Below, one piece after another: positions 24,698 through 37,500 of a stretch of DNA of 64,000 bases; the first letter of the stretch is position 1, and each line of letters begins with the position of its first letter. The position numbers and the translations under genes were made by a program. The stretch lies in the NCBI RefSeq assembly GCF_036373705.1, contig NC_089858.1, positions 36,593,137 to 36,657,136 on the forward strand, in the 5' to 3' direction. Below the pieces are notes generated by a model. That model ran no database searches. It saw nothing but the letters and a program-made list of their open reading frames with translations, and was not told where the DNA came from. The stretch comes from Amia ocellicauda (lineage: Eukaryota; Chordata; Actinopteri; Amiiformes; Amiidae).

Positions 24698-27600
24698 CCA
24701 ATGCAAACATTTTATTTTAGTTATTTTGTTTTAGCGGTTCAGTTTCTTAATTGTGCCTTGGCTCCTTTGATTCAATGGCTTCAATTTGATTTGATGGCTC
24801 CCGATCCCATTGTCATTTTCATTGGGTGGATCTTTCAGGGCCATCAGCTTCACCTTCACAGAGTGAAGGTTTGGTTTTACAGCTCCAGGTCTGGACTCAT
24901 CTGGACAATGCTCAATAATCAGTGGACAAACTGTGAAAACATATCATTGATACATACATTTGGTTTGTTGAACGTTTAGTCAGTTACCCAAAACAAATGT
25001 TCACGTTCAGGGTGCAAAACCTATATATATTGCAACAACAGTCTTAGAGTTCTGGTCATCCTTAGCTTCCAAACTCTCCCTCTGAAAAGTAAAATACATA
25101 ACATATTTCCCAAGGAAGATCAGATTTGCAATATTGAGGAAACGGAAACATCCATATGAGTATTATATATCAGGGTGAGGGGTGAGGGGGTCTGTGAATA
25201 CTTATAAATTTGAAAGACAATCCTTCAGCCAAAAAAATGTTGGATGATTACTAGACTAGGGCAATAGAGCGAATTATACTGTACAGTGCAGTTGCAATGA
25301 CAAGGTTCTTCCAGCAGGTGGCGATGTTGGCTGCTTGGAACCGCTTGTCTTGGGGAATGCAGTGAGAACAAGCTTGCGACTGTATTAGTAGAGCTTGTGA
25401 GGTTCCTGGGGAGGTATAATTTGGCAGGAATTGTGAAATAGCGTTACATTTTCTTTCTTTGTTATTTCTCCCACTCATGGAGGAATATCTGTGCATGTCT
25501 ACACAACTGCCCTCAGATAGTCTGTACTTGGGCACTGTTTGCCAATCAGAACAAGCCTGGAATGGTTTGGACTGAAACACTGGGCCTTGGCACTGTTTTC
25601 CCTGGTGTTTTTACAGTTACTGCTCTTCTGATGTAGGATGGCGTCGTATGGCTGTTTACATCCAGCACTTTTCCCACATCCCTAAGCCCGGCGCAGACAG
25701 CATCCGTGATCAGCCACTGCATGCCTCAGGGATGAATAAAAAAGTAATTCGAGCTACAGGCCTGGAAAAAGTGCTGATCTGGATGCCCAGAGGCGGCTCG
25801 TTCATTGTTTCATTAAGCAGGCCCAAAGCCCTGGGGTCTGCAACTCTCTCAGTGCCAAGCTGCCTTGACTGTTACGCAAGCCTGTCTCAGGAACGTTTTT
25901 GTTTATGTTTGTTTGTTTCCAGGGCTATGATTGGCTGAAATGACCACACCTACACTATATTCAACTCCCCCCCCCCGCACCTCCCTCTCCCTCTCTATAT
26001 GTACATGTTATCGAGGAACCAGAGGGTGTTGGCAAGCAGACGCATTCCTGTTCCTTGCTATTCCGGCATACCCCTCCAAACACACACTCCCATAATCCAT
26101 GCCCCTTCTGCCACACCTCCCTCACACCCTCCTCTCTCCCTGCGCCCATTCGTCCCTCCAAACACACCCAATCCCACGCTCTCTCGTACACGCACAACAC
26201 CCGGCACATATTTTTTCGCCAAGGGGCTTACGCAACCTCCCTGTTTCCATGACACTTTGTTTGATTTACGATATTAACAACGGCCTAGTCATTCATCAAC
26301 AAGCCCTAATGAGATTGAGCTCTATTCTTTTTTTGTAATGCATATGTACACTGCAGATAAATCCATTGGAAATCGGTCGCACTCTCTCATCAGAAGGATA
26401 AGCAGCTTTCTGAAAGTGAGACACTGCGCTGGGAATAGAACTGATGTTTATGAAAAAGTTGTCTGGATACAAAAATATACTCCTAAGAGACTCTGCACTC
26501 CAAAGTTGCGGTGCTTTGTCCCGACACTAACAAGCCCTTATGTCAGATGTATGAGGCAGAGATGCACACTTTACAGGGAGAAGGTTAAGAATCTATGAAC
26601 CTCGTCACAATTCCACTTAAGCAAATACAGCGTAACCAAACGTGTGAACTCCCAAACCGGCCTGCAAAACACCTGCAGTCCAGCTGTTGACAGTGTGAGG
26701 AGCCGGCAGTAGGCCTCAGCCTGTGGTAGATCTTGTTTTCTCTGTACATGGCAGACTCCGGGACCTAAACTGAAGGTGGGATAGTCCAAGAGTACTGATT
26801 TCTGAGGGGTATTGACTGTTGCTTAAGCCACAGCCTAGGCTGGATTCAGAACCAGTATTTCTCACTTCCTCCCTGCTACACATTATCTGTTCTGACTTAT
26901 TTACACTTTCTGAAGGTTCCTTCCCACCAGATCTGGCCAGTCTCCCACTCTTTCCCCTCCACACCTGCCTCGCTCCACTATCTGTGTGTTTGGGTTCACG
27001 CACCGCTCACAGCCACCTCTTGAGCTCAGACTTTGGCAGCACGTCTGTATGGTCGAGTCACACCCCCGTATTCCAGATATAATATCTGCGAGGGCCAAGA
27101 ACTGCAGACAAATCATATGGATTCATGGCTGCGCTTGCTGTGCTTAATATGACTTGTTTCTCAGAAATGGATGAATGCAGTTTTTAGTCTCCTGAACTTC
27201 TCCCCCACACAGCATTCCCTATCTGGTAATCTAGGCCCCACAGCTACTAGTCAACTGTCCTCCATGTATTTATTGGAGCCTTTTTGACTACAGTTGCCCA
27301 ATATCCAGTGTCCACAGGCCCAAATATAGTGCCACAGGACTGACTACAGCTACTTTTGACCCTCTTTACAATAAAGAAAATACAGAAATTAATACCAGAA
27401 AATGTACCCCACCATTTGCTGTGACCAACGCAATGCCACTCAGTCGTACGTCGTCTTGGAATGTCCAGCGGTCCGGAGTGGAATTCTCCAGACCGGCCCG
27501 GATTTAGAAAGGTGCCGAACATTTGTGACATGTGATTCCCCCCCACCCCCCTACGGAGGAGTGAGGCTTCCCAGCAGCTGCTCCGGTCGCACATTCCCCA

Positions 27601-27710
27601 GGCGTTTCTGCACATCGGCTATTTTCCATTCTCTCAGTGGCTGTGGGAGCAGATCTGAGCTTTTGTGTCTTTGCATCTTTTATTTCTTCATCTCGCCCTT
27701 GTACAACTTA

Positions 27711-27920
27711 AGCCCCTTTCACAGCTGCACCCTCTACCCGTGTCGACCCTACCCAGGTTAGGACACGGGGTCAAGTTGGGTCAGGTGTGCCCTCTCACCC
27801 TCCAGTTTCATCATCGGAAATCTGACCTGGTGTGAGAGAACGTGGGCCCGACCTGCTGGACGTCACGTTGTAACCTGGGTGGGGTGGACTTGGGTGGAGG
27901 ATGTAGGTGTGAAGGGGGCT
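27711..27920. mobile_element. 210-bp MITE with AGCCCC termini
   Basis: The left end AGCCCCTTTCACAGCTGCAC is matched in inverse at the right end (complement reads AGCCCCCTTCACACCTACATCC). TA dinucleotides flank both ends (27709-27710 and 27921-27922). It has no coding capacity. The TA target fits Tc1/mariner-type mobilisation but other families remain possible. Confidence 0.6.
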
Positions 27921-29188
27921 TATGTCTACTGGGGAGATGGAGCCCCTGGTCTGTCACACTGGGTCAGTCCTAGCTGCCTGGCTGAATGGAAACATGTCAC
28001 TCTGCACTAGGCAAGCAGGCCTTCAATCAGCCCAGTAGGAGGGACTGGAGGCTTGTGCCCTTACAGCCAATCAGCTTGCTCCTCAGTTATGTAACCTCAT
28101 CCCCACTTCTATACACAGGAAGCCAAAGCCTGGGTTCCCTTTTGGCCCGGCTCTTATTACACATCAGTCAGCTATACACAGTCCCAACAGTTTACAGTTA
28201 GACGGGCTTCTTCCTTGCCCAGGCCTGAGTTCTCCCTCCGCTCCTCTGGCCTTCCCTCTTCTCTTTCAGCAGCCTGCTTCCAAAACACCCCCTGCTTTCA
28301 GTGCAACATCGCTCTCCCACTGCTCCCGGCGATTTAGATATCGCAGCATATTCCCTTTTTTGACTGCAGTTCCTGGGTCGCTCTGTGCTGTTTATGCCGT
28401 GTAACCATGTAACGCTCAGGATGGGAAGGCATACGGACAGTGGCGGACAGAAAACGACGCCGTACAAAAACTGTCACACGATGGAGCTGGGGCGAGGCGC
28501 AGTATTGATGGATGAAGCTTAACTAAAAAGCACAACAACAACATAGGCCAGCACTAATGTTGAAAAAGGAAGGGACAAATCTGGAGAAATCTTGCTGCAG
28601 TCAACGGAGAACTCTGATGAATTAGAAAATCAAAAGCAGGCAGGAGGGAGGGAGTGTGCAGTACTTGAGTGTGAGGAGGATGAAAGCCCTGGTACACACG
28701 CAAAGACGGGGGGAGATAGAGTCTCTCCTTACGAGGCAGCCAGAGGGGCTGGGACTCCTGAGTGGGTAAAATACCAGCCTGTGTCTATTCCTATCGCAGC
28801 TAAAGGCCAGGCAAGACCCCCTAGCCTTTTGTAGTGTGAGTGAGAGTGTCCTAATGTAACCTGTCAGATACCACACACACACACATGCATGCAGACATGG
28901 ATGCCCACAAAGCTGTTACCACTGGGGTCAGTCTTCCGTGTGACTGTGAGATGTGAGAGCGTATCAGCCCTGCTGGCACAACCGCAGCAACCCATGCTCA
29001 CACACATGCACACGCAATGAGATACGCAAAGGAGAGAGAGAGAGGCGTGATGACAGGCAGGAGAAAGTACAGAGAGAGAAAACATCTGGAGACAGGCTTA
29101 AAAAAACAAACCAACTTTTATTTGTTTTAGGAAGGCTGTATTTCCATTTTGAATCCAACAGAGCAGTGTGTTTTTACTGACTGTAACC

Positions 29189-29213
29189 ATTATTATTATT
29201 ATTATTATTATTA
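29189..29213. repeat. ATT trinucleotide microsatellite
   Basis: Eight uninterrupted ATT units in the c2orf68-mat2a spacer. Confidence 0.9.
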
Positions 29214-32200
29214 TCAGTTGTAGTATTTGTATTACTAGTGGTGGTATCAATAATTACAAGCCTGCAACAAACTCAACGCACAGTTAACAAGAGTCTAAAG
29301 ACAGCGTATTCCTGTACCGAAAAGGGCAGGGCTAGATCGAGCAGCGCGGGGAGTGAGACGTGTGTGGAAGTGGGAGCTGGGAAGGATGAACTGTGTCACA
29401 CTTTGGATAACAAGACACACACTTACACAACACATTCACTCTCACACACTTTTTGTTTTCATTTGATTAGGGCCAATTACTTAAAAAACTGAAGTGAAAC
29501 CTGGTTATGCCAGACGGGGAAGTTCCTGCAGTGGAAGTGCTGACCAGTCAGAACTGGCCCTGGCAGCCGCTCTCCGGAGATTCGGTGTCAGTCAGCCAAG
29601 CTGGAATCAAACATCCGCCCCCCCGTCCTCCAGTTGTGCCTTCACACAGTCCCACCGTGCCCAGCTCTATGCCAGGGCCGTTGGGAACTTCAGACAAGCT
29701 GCCAGTTTGACATACTCACTCAACTGGGGCGTAACACTTTTAACCCTGGGGAGAAAGTAACACACTGACACTCTAGCCCCGCACATAAGACTTAGGAGTT
29801 CCAGCTGACACCACAACTACTACTAATAAACTATAGTACATCACTGTATGGTTCGATTATCATTCTTGAATATATCTCTGTCTCTTTGGAGCTCTAGGCA
29901 GTTAGATTATAGATTCAACCCCCGGTCCTGCCACTGACCCAGTTCCCAGCCCTCTCCACACTGTGCCCCCCGGTCTCTGAGGCCTGGCATTTCCATCCTC
30001 GTCTAGCCAAGGCACCCCCGGCCCTCTGCCACCGTACACAGCAACGAAATGCCAGCAGTTCCTCGCAGCTGTTAATGTTACACTTGACACTGATGCAGTA
30101 GCCTGTTTGTACTATGTAACTGTAACAGAAAAAAACTGGAAAAACAAATGCATGTCTAGATAGAAAAGTCACAGGGAGGAGTTCTGATTGAAGATGTTCA
30201 GTTACTGAAACAAGTCTGATTTCTAGTCTGCAGGAAAGTCTAGTCTCAAAGCGTCTGGTTCGAATGCAGATGTTTTTTAATTAATATTACTATCATCATC
30301 ATGATCAAGATGTTTTATTTCCCCTTTGTTACGTGCCACATGTACTAAGTATTCCTGCACACATACCCTCTGTAGGAAAATCCCTGAGAGGTTAACAGGA
30401 GGAAGCAGGCTGGGCTTGAACTTTTACACAGGCTTCAGTGACCAATACTGCCTCAATGGGCTTATAAACACTGTGCAACACTAATATGCTTCCCCCCTGC
30501 TGCACTTCCTCCAAAACCAGCCGTCTTGTGGCTGAGAGGAAAAAGGTCTAGATCTCATTATGCAATAGCAGAGCATGTAAAAAGTTTGTCCCCTGTGTTG
30601 CCCTGTGACCGACTTTCCCAGGTACTGTTTGCACAGGTAGTGTGACAACAATAACAGAGCTGGTAAGAGAGGCCTGCATGCCATCTGTCCGGCTTCTCAC
30701 AGAGCCCCGTTCTGTGCCAGCCCGCGGGGGGCGTCCGTCTGTTCGGAGAAGCCGATTGGTCAGCTCCTTCGGCTGTATTCTGCAGCACTGGTGCCAAAAT
30801 CACGCACATTAGAAGGAAAGATAGGGCACCCTGCCCTGGAACAACACCGACACAAGCCCTGCTCTGACTCACAGGTCAGCCCCCTGGTCTTATCAGTTCA
30901 GATACAATTTCCACAAGACAGTTGAAGTATGGTAATCATGTCGATGTCAATGTCAATGCAACCATTTCAGGTGTAATAATCATAAATACACATTTGTACA
31001 CAGTGTACGCTGTCCCCAAGTTCCTCTACGATGTGTCCCACACCACGGGAAACTCCTGTGTCTGTGCTGCAAAATGGCACAACCCACACACCTGGTTTTG
31101 ACGTCCATCACATGTGCAGCAAGACTTGTCGTGAAGTCGTTGCCATCCTCTGTGTAACACTTACTGTCAGACAGTCCCCACTGTCTGCTCCTTACTTCCA
31201 ATATTTAAGTGTGCGTTTTCTTATGGTCACTATTGAGACATTCTGATTAAGTTATGGAAATGCTTGCACATCATACTAAAAACATTCTAGGATTCTGATC
31301 AACTAATTGTGTATATAGGGAGGCCAGTTATTGCATTCAAAAAGTCATTGTATTCAAGCAACAAGCTGTAGCAAAAGCAGACAGGCCATAATAATGATGG
31401 GTGACTGAACGTTGCTTTTATGGGAACCCTGTTTCCCTATTTATATAACAATTCTCCCTTCCACTGCCACCTGGCCACCCCCCTGTCAAGTCTACAAGCA
31501 GAACTCCCATTACATACCACACAGGAGGATTATTCTCCCTCGTTCCCTCTTGCTCTGGGAACTTCCGGTCCTGGGATCCCCCTCCAGTGTCCCGAGTCAC
31601 ATGTTCAACTTCACAGGAAGAGAAAGAGGAAGGGGCCGGAATAATCCACCATTGGAAGCCTCCCAATGGCTGATACTGTCCTGCCACAGCTGCCAACCTG
31701 CAGTCTGTTACATACTGCACCATAATATTGAATGGGGTGCGTCTAGCAAGACTGTAGAAGACTAAGCAATGCATAGTAAGGTCTGTGCAGAACAGAATAC
31801 CAGTACTATACCACTGTAAATTCAGATTAATATTTAAGGAATTAAGTAAGGTCAGGGTTGTCCCTTTTCAGAGAAACATTTCAATTTCGCCCACACAGCA
31901 ACATAAGAAATGGGTAAAGCTTTCCACACCCTTTCCGAGAATCCCATGCGATGCCCTGCAGAGACCCGTCCCAGGGCCTGGTACAGACACAAAAGCTTTT
32001 AAATGCTCTTAAATTCAGGCCCAAAGTTTCTCATTCCCCGCAGTGACCTTCGGAACCATTTCCAGCCGAGCAGTCGCCTCTCCCAGCGCCTACTGCTCCC
32101 TTGAAGTGAATTGCAGTTTTAACAAGTAGCAGCTGTCTCTGTACTCCCTAGAAACCCAGTTTCCTGTTGCATTCATGCCATTTACTCTCCCCTGGGAACA

Positions 32201-32583
32201 CTATACACATGTAACTCCACTTGCTTTTTTTTAGCAGCCTCCCCTCCTCTCCCAAAGGAATTTCTAGCCCCCTGGCATCACTGCATTGATCTGCACGGTC
32301 CCATTTACAAACCCATACACTCCCACTGATTACATAAACCCCATCTCTCCATCTAGATTTCAATAGAACTGGACTACACCACAACCCTTTCATGGGTCAT
32401 GTAATTTTACTGAACAGTACCAATCCCTCCCAGAGAAATAGTTTAGATCTACTTCTAAATTTGTGCAGGGCAGTGTGTGGCACTTCGGAGAAGAAAAGCC
32501 ACACTAGGGCCAGTTCCTCAGGGGTTGAGATAAGAATCCAAGAAAAACACACACATATATATACTTCATGTATAATCTTGCAC

Positions 32584-32589
32584 TTTATT
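32584..32589 (-). terminator. Candidate poly(A) signal of mat2a
   Basis: TTTATT on the plus strand reads AATAAA on the coding strand, about 2.0 kb after the stop codon and beyond the last of the six hairpins. This places the transcript end near 32565. Confidence 0.5.
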
Positions 32590-32823
32590 CAAAATTTGAC
32601 ATGTGAGTGTTCTCTCATTTTTGGACTTTGGGGCAAGAGAGAAAAATAAAATGAAAGGAGACGTATGCATTTACCTGTACTTCAAGAAGGGGGGTAAGGG
32701 GAGGTGAAATAGTGTTCAGGAAAGGAGGGATTTAAATAGAAAAGGCACTTTTACACTTACAGCAACCAGTAGGGCCGTCCTCTCTGCAATTAAAACTGCA
32801 GCAAGAGGGAGCGCATGTAAACA

Positions 32824-32850
32824 GGCCAGCTTCTCTGTACAACACTGGCC
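32824..32850 (-). promoter_or_regulatory. mat2a: mat2a 3' UTR METTL16-type hairpin 6
   Basis: On the RNA strand GGCCAG pairs perfectly with CUGGCC, and the loop contains UACAGAGAA (complement of 32831-32839). This is the motif that METTL16 binds and methylates in vertebrate MAT2A transcripts. It is the most distal of six copies. Confidence 0.85.
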
Positions 32851-32950
32851 AAAAAGATCTGCTGCTCAGGCCGCCAGAGGGACGAGCCCACGGTCGCGCT
32901 CACCTATCCAGTCAAGAATAATCCACACCAGCCAAAACCCTGCGGGGACC

Positions 32951-32977
32951 CCAAGGCTTTTCTGTACGACACCTCGG
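32951..32977 (-). promoter_or_regulatory. mat2a: mat2a 3' UTR METTL16-type hairpin 5
   Basis: On the RNA strand CCGAGG pairs with CCUUGG through two G-C pairs at each end and G-U/A-U in the middle. The loop carries UACAGAAAA (complement of 32958-32966), the A-variant of the UACAGARAA consensus; the other five copies have G. Confidence 0.8.
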
Positions 32978-33060
32978 CCCACAGGGAGTGCTGGAACAAA
33001 TGAATTATGGCATTTGAAAACAAAAACATCTTTTGGAATAAAATAAAAGCTGCCTTCTGG

Positions 33061-33091
33061 AGCTCTGGCTTCTCTGTATCGACGCAGAGCT
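33061..33091 (-). promoter_or_regulatory. mat2a: mat2a 3' UTR METTL16-type hairpin 4
   Basis: AGCUCUG and CAGAGCU form a perfect 7-bp stem on the RNA strand around a loop containing UACAGAGAA (complement of 33070-33078). Confidence 0.85.
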
Positions 33092-33178
33092 TCAGAGTAC
33101 AATAAATAGGAATACAACAAGAAACTTCAAGTATCGAAAGCTTTACAATTAAGACACTTTTTCAGAGGTCGTGATGGG

Positions 33179-33206
33179 AGCCGGTTTCTCTGTATCTACA
33201 CCGGCT
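33179..33206 (-). promoter_or_regulatory. mat2a: mat2a 3' UTR METTL16-type hairpin 3
   Basis: AGCCGGU and ACCGGCU form a perfect 7-bp stem on the RNA strand around a 14-nt loop containing UACAGAGAA (complement of 33186-33194). Confidence 0.88.
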
Positions 33207-33402
33207 GTCAAGACGGAAAAGGAGTCTTAATTTTTTCTTAAATAACCATGTGTGTCAAAAGTGAAAACTCAAGCAAAAGACAACTGCCTTTAAAAGGAGT
33301 GATTTTGCAGTTGGTGGAATTAACTTTCTTATAAAGAAAGGAACTAAACCCTTTAATACCAGTGTGTTCGATCCTGCAGACCGTGGATCCCAGGGGCCAC
33401 CC

Positions 33403-33434
33403 CCCCACGACTTCTCTGTATTACATCGTGAGGG
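33403..33434 (-). promoter_or_regulatory. mat2a: mat2a 3' UTR METTL16-type hairpin 2
   Basis: CACGA and UCGUG pair on the RNA strand, extended outward by CC/GG pairs past a bulged U. The loop carries UACAGAGAA (complement of 33412-33420). Confidence 0.82.
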
Positions 33435-34295
33435 CGCCGTGGTCTGACTGGAATAATGTGGAATAGGTTTTGACAGGTTTGGCCAACACGTCAACTGTGA
33501 TGCATAGCGGCTTTAAAAATGACCCTCATCTCAAATTGTGCCATGATACAAGTCTGTCCTCCACAGAGAGAGGAGAGAAAAAGATGGGGGCAGGGAGGAG
33601 CAGGGTCAGGTTAGAGGGGGAATTAAAAAAAAGTTTTAAAAGCCTGCTAATAACGATTAAATACTCATAGCCACAGCTCAGTTTTGGATCATTCTATAGT
33701 TTTTAAAACTACACAGACTCCAGGATAAGCCTACTAGCAGACCGACTATAAGCAACCATGCACTGCAGAGCTTCACTTAAAATGTGGTTGTGTGCGCGCA
33801 ATTTATTACTGTATAAATCTTTTAAATGTCTCCATATACTGGGAAGACCTGGGAGGAGAGACCAATATCCAGGTCCACTGAGCGAAAAGCTTCACAAGCT
33901 CCAAGCAAGCACATCTGGCATTTCATAGGGCAACATTAAGGACATTCAAATTTCTTCAAATCCTACCATTTAGGTTTCCCCCCCACCCCCCCAAAGGTTG
34001 ACTTATGGAAGAAAGAAATTGTGCATTGCTGATGCAGATACTGTAACCTTCAAGTAATCGCTTTAGTTTTTGGGTGCACTTTCAACTTTGCTAGACCATG
34101 AAAGAGTGCCATGAAGTTGGGTACATTAGACGGGCAGGGAACTCAGGCCTCTTATGTCAAATGCAGTGATTTTCAGTGAACAGTTCTAAAAAGGCAAAAA
34201 AAAATCTAATCTAGCTGCAGAGTGGAAGAGGGACGGTGGGGGATGAGCCACGTGTCACTAAATTATTCGAGGGATGCCAGGTGCAAAAGCTTAAT

Positions 34296-34316
34296 GGGGG
34301 GGGGGGGGGGGGGGGG
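34296..34316. repeat. Homopolymer tract of 21 G (C in the mat2a transcript)
   Basis: A run of 21 G lies on the plus strand inside the mat2a 3' UTR, between hairpins 1 and 2. In the mRNA it is poly(C). Its length is liable to sequencing or assembly error. Confidence 0.9.
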
Positions 34317-34511
34317 AACTAATGCAAGGATACATACATCCAGAGGAGCAAGTGCATTTAGGAAGCAGACAGTTCTAATGGTCCCAGCCACACAGACGGA
34401 GACTAAGCCAGCAGTCCAGACTGCTCAGAGTGGTAATGAGTCAGAAATGGGATGTGAAAACAGGGTTTGGGGATTTGAGTTTGTTTTTTTAGGAAAATTT
34501 TGGGCCTTTTC

Positions 34512-34562
34512 CCCCCTAAGACCTGGAAGGCTTCTCTGTAGTATACACCAACAGGCCTGGGG
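34512..34562 (-). promoter_or_regulatory. mat2a: mat2a 3' UTR METTL16-type hairpin 1 (next to the stop codon)
   Basis: UACAGAGAA (complement of 34532-34540) begins 41 nt after the mat2a stop codon. It sits in the loop of a long stem: CCCC with GGGG, then AGG, CCUG pairing with CAGG and UCUU around one bulge. In mammals the copy next to the stop codon governs retention of the last intron when SAM is plentiful; here that intron would be 34684-35353. Confidence 0.82.
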
Positions 34563-34580
34563 AAAAAAAGCTTAACAGAT

Positions 34581-37500
34581 TTAGTATTTGAGCTTTTTGG
34601 GCACCTCCCAAGGGAAGGAATCCCTACCAAAGTGGCCATAGGCTGCCGTCCTCTGATAAATGGGTTTCTTCAGGTCCAGATCCCTGGAATACACAATTCA
34701 CAGATTTAACAGCCATCTCTGCAGGATTGTCCTTTATGCACGTACACCGATTATAGACACCTAATTGGGTCATGACCTGTTCAATACATTTGTCTGCATG
34801 CGAGACCTCAAAAAAGATTAATGTGCAATTTGTACATCAAAAGTGGGCAGAGTGGATAACCTAGATCACCATAGCGATGAATGGGTTTCAACAGCCCACA
34901 CTTTTGTTGCAAGTCACTCAGCTGGATACGAATGGCAGATCACGAATTAAAAGCAGTCTCTCCGCTTTGTTCTTTTTAAGTTAAGATACCGTCAACTCCA
35001 GGAAAAAAAAAACAAAAGTGTGACTTACCATGCTAATCAATCCTCTTCAGTGGGAGATGAAAACAGTATTCTTGGGTCCTGTTATCTACCAGTTCACTGC
35101 CTTTCCTGTACTGCAACTCCTTACGTTAATACCACATCTCTGCACTTTACGGTCTCCATTACCTTATGAATAAACTACAACTTATAAACTATCAATTTCT
35201 CCAGCGTTCAGAGCAGGAAGTGAAGAGGCACCAGGCCGTGGAGTTACAGTAACTGAGAGAAAGGTCACAGTGATTGACCCTTGCATTCACACAGCGGGGA
35301 GAGGGGTTCTACGCTACACAAACTGCCCTGCCGCTCTGGGGAGTGGACTTTACCTGACGATAACCCCAGGTCGGAGGTCAAAGTTCTTCCTGACAATGTC
35401 CAGCAGCTCCCTCTCGGTCTTCGGGGAAGTGCCATAGTGGAAGATGGAGATGGAGAGCGGATGGGACACTCCAATTGCGTACGCGACCTGCGTGGCAAAG
35501 AGGAGGGCTTTTCATTAAACAAAAGATTAAAACAAAAACCTGAGTCTTCACGCCTTGCCATAGACACTTTTCATACGAAGTGTTCGGAGTTTGAGGGCTA
35601 CATGAAAGCACCCTATATCCGCAAACTCCTTTGTTAAGGGCGTGACTCCAGACAGGGGTCACGAGACCCCAGGGCTGCACAGTGCTGTCTAAAGGCGCGC
35701 TGGCAACGGACTGCGATGGCGAGGCCTGCTGGCAACCAGCCTCACCTGGACCAGAACCCGCTTGCAGAGCTCGGCCTTCACCAAAGACTTGGCCACCCAG
35801 CGTGCGGCGTAGGCAGCAGAGCGGTCCACCTTGGTGTAGTCCTTGCCAGAGAAGGCCCCACCCCCATGGGCACCCCAGCCCCCGTAGGTGTCCACGATGA
35901 TCTTGCGCCCGGTCAGACCAGCATCGCCCTGTGGACAGAGGGCAGACGGGTGAATGAGTAGGTTAATGGCTCGGACCCTGCCCCAATTCAACCCTTTTAA
36001 AATACAACTCCCCCCCCCCCCCATTACAGAAACAAGAGCACTCGAACCTGCGGCCCCCCGATGACGAAGCGTCCGCTGGGCTGCAGGTGGTAGATGGTGT
36101 CGTCATCCAGGTAGACTGTGGGCACGACCGCCTTGATCACCTTCTCCTTCAGCGCGTCCCTCATCTCGTCCAGGCAGATGTCCTCATCGTGTTGTACGGA
36201 GATCACGATGGTGTGGACGCGCACTGGGATCACTGCCCCCCGGTCCTGGCGGTACTGCACAGTCACCTGTGTAGGGAGGGACAAGAGGATCACCAAAACC
36301 AAAACATTCCAGGAATGTGGCAACAGTTTCCAAGCCGCTTCTGGTGCCAGCCTGGGTTTATTAGTGTATGAGGCAGGCTGGACAACCCCAATAGACATGC
36401 AGTAGAAGGTCCACAGAGTCAAGTTCATTTTTGGATAATTACAGGGCAATCCAGGTTACGAAACCACGAGGAATGCCAACAAGAGCAGAGTGGTTTTCGA
36501 AACGCACAGACCTTCTCCTCTAATACTAGCTCACTTTGAGGAGTACTTTGACCCAAGGCGCTCAAGATAACATGCAAACCACAAACACCACAGTGCAAAG
36601 GGCTTCTGCCTGGAACCTCTCGACTAATTTTGTAAGAAACCTTAAGCCCTTACCTCATACAAAAAGTAATCCCCACCCCTCCTCCAATCTCATGCTGTCC
36701 TAGGCAGTTTAGTGCCAGTTTTGTCCACTATACAATTCATAGATCAAAGCTCACAGCTCCCCACTTCCTTATCAAGCCTCAATAGGGGAGAAGCCTCCGC
36801 ACAGTGCTGCCACACCCACCTGCGTCTTGGAGTCAGGCCGCAGCCAGGGAAGGGTACCATTGCGGCGCAGCTCGGCCAGCTTGGCGTTGAGCTTGTGGGC
36901 CAAAACAATGGTCAGGGGCATGCACTCCTCAGTCTCATCAGTGGCATAGCCAAACATCAGGCCCTGCACAGGAGGGGAACACAGAACATGTTCAGCAACA
37001 AAAATACCTGCATAACTGTACCAACTTACAAAGTGTTTTTATTATAGATTTAATAAAAAAAATAAGAAGTTTGAGGATCGGGGCAGGGTCCGAGCCATTA
37101 ACCTACTCATTCACCCATCTACAGAACTCCCCATAATTTCCATTATCCCTCCCACCACCCCTCCTAGGTCCTCACCTGGTCCCCAGCCCCAACATCCTCC
37201 TCACTACGGTCCAGATGGACACCCTGGGCGATGTCGGGAGACTGCTGCTCCAGGGCCACTAGCACGTTGCAGGTCTTGTAGTCAAAGCCTGGCAGGAGAG
37301 AACACATGGTCAAGACAGGCAGACCAGGAAGCGCTTTGACACCACTATACAGAGCTTACATCGTTCAAAGGAGTTCCAAGTTCAAAAATCAAAGCTAGGT
37401 TACAATTTAGCCAGTGCTACCGCTGTAGAATTGGGGGGGTGGGAATGGAAACAGTACAGACATGCTGAACTTTGCTTCACAACCAGTTTAGCATTGAGTA

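Larger units (their letters stand above)
24700..32560. other. Gene-free interval between c2orf68 and mat2a
   Basis: About 7.9 kb without any recognisable coding exon on either strand; open frames are short and lack family motifs or matching splice sites. Contents seen: a 210-bp MITE (27711-27920), an (ATT)n tract at 29189-29213, and C-rich and AG-rich low-complexity stretches (25965-26200, 28640-29090). In human this position holds TMEM150A, RNF181, VAMP5 and VAMP8; none was found here. Confidence 0.7.

Noticed and set aside
27711-27920. PIF/Harbinger assignment of the MITE
   Set aside because: The flanks support TA, not an equal 3-bp TTA/TAA duplication.
30250-30262. tRNA T-arm-like GGTTCGAATGC
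   Set aside because: No matching acceptor, D or anticodon arms around it.
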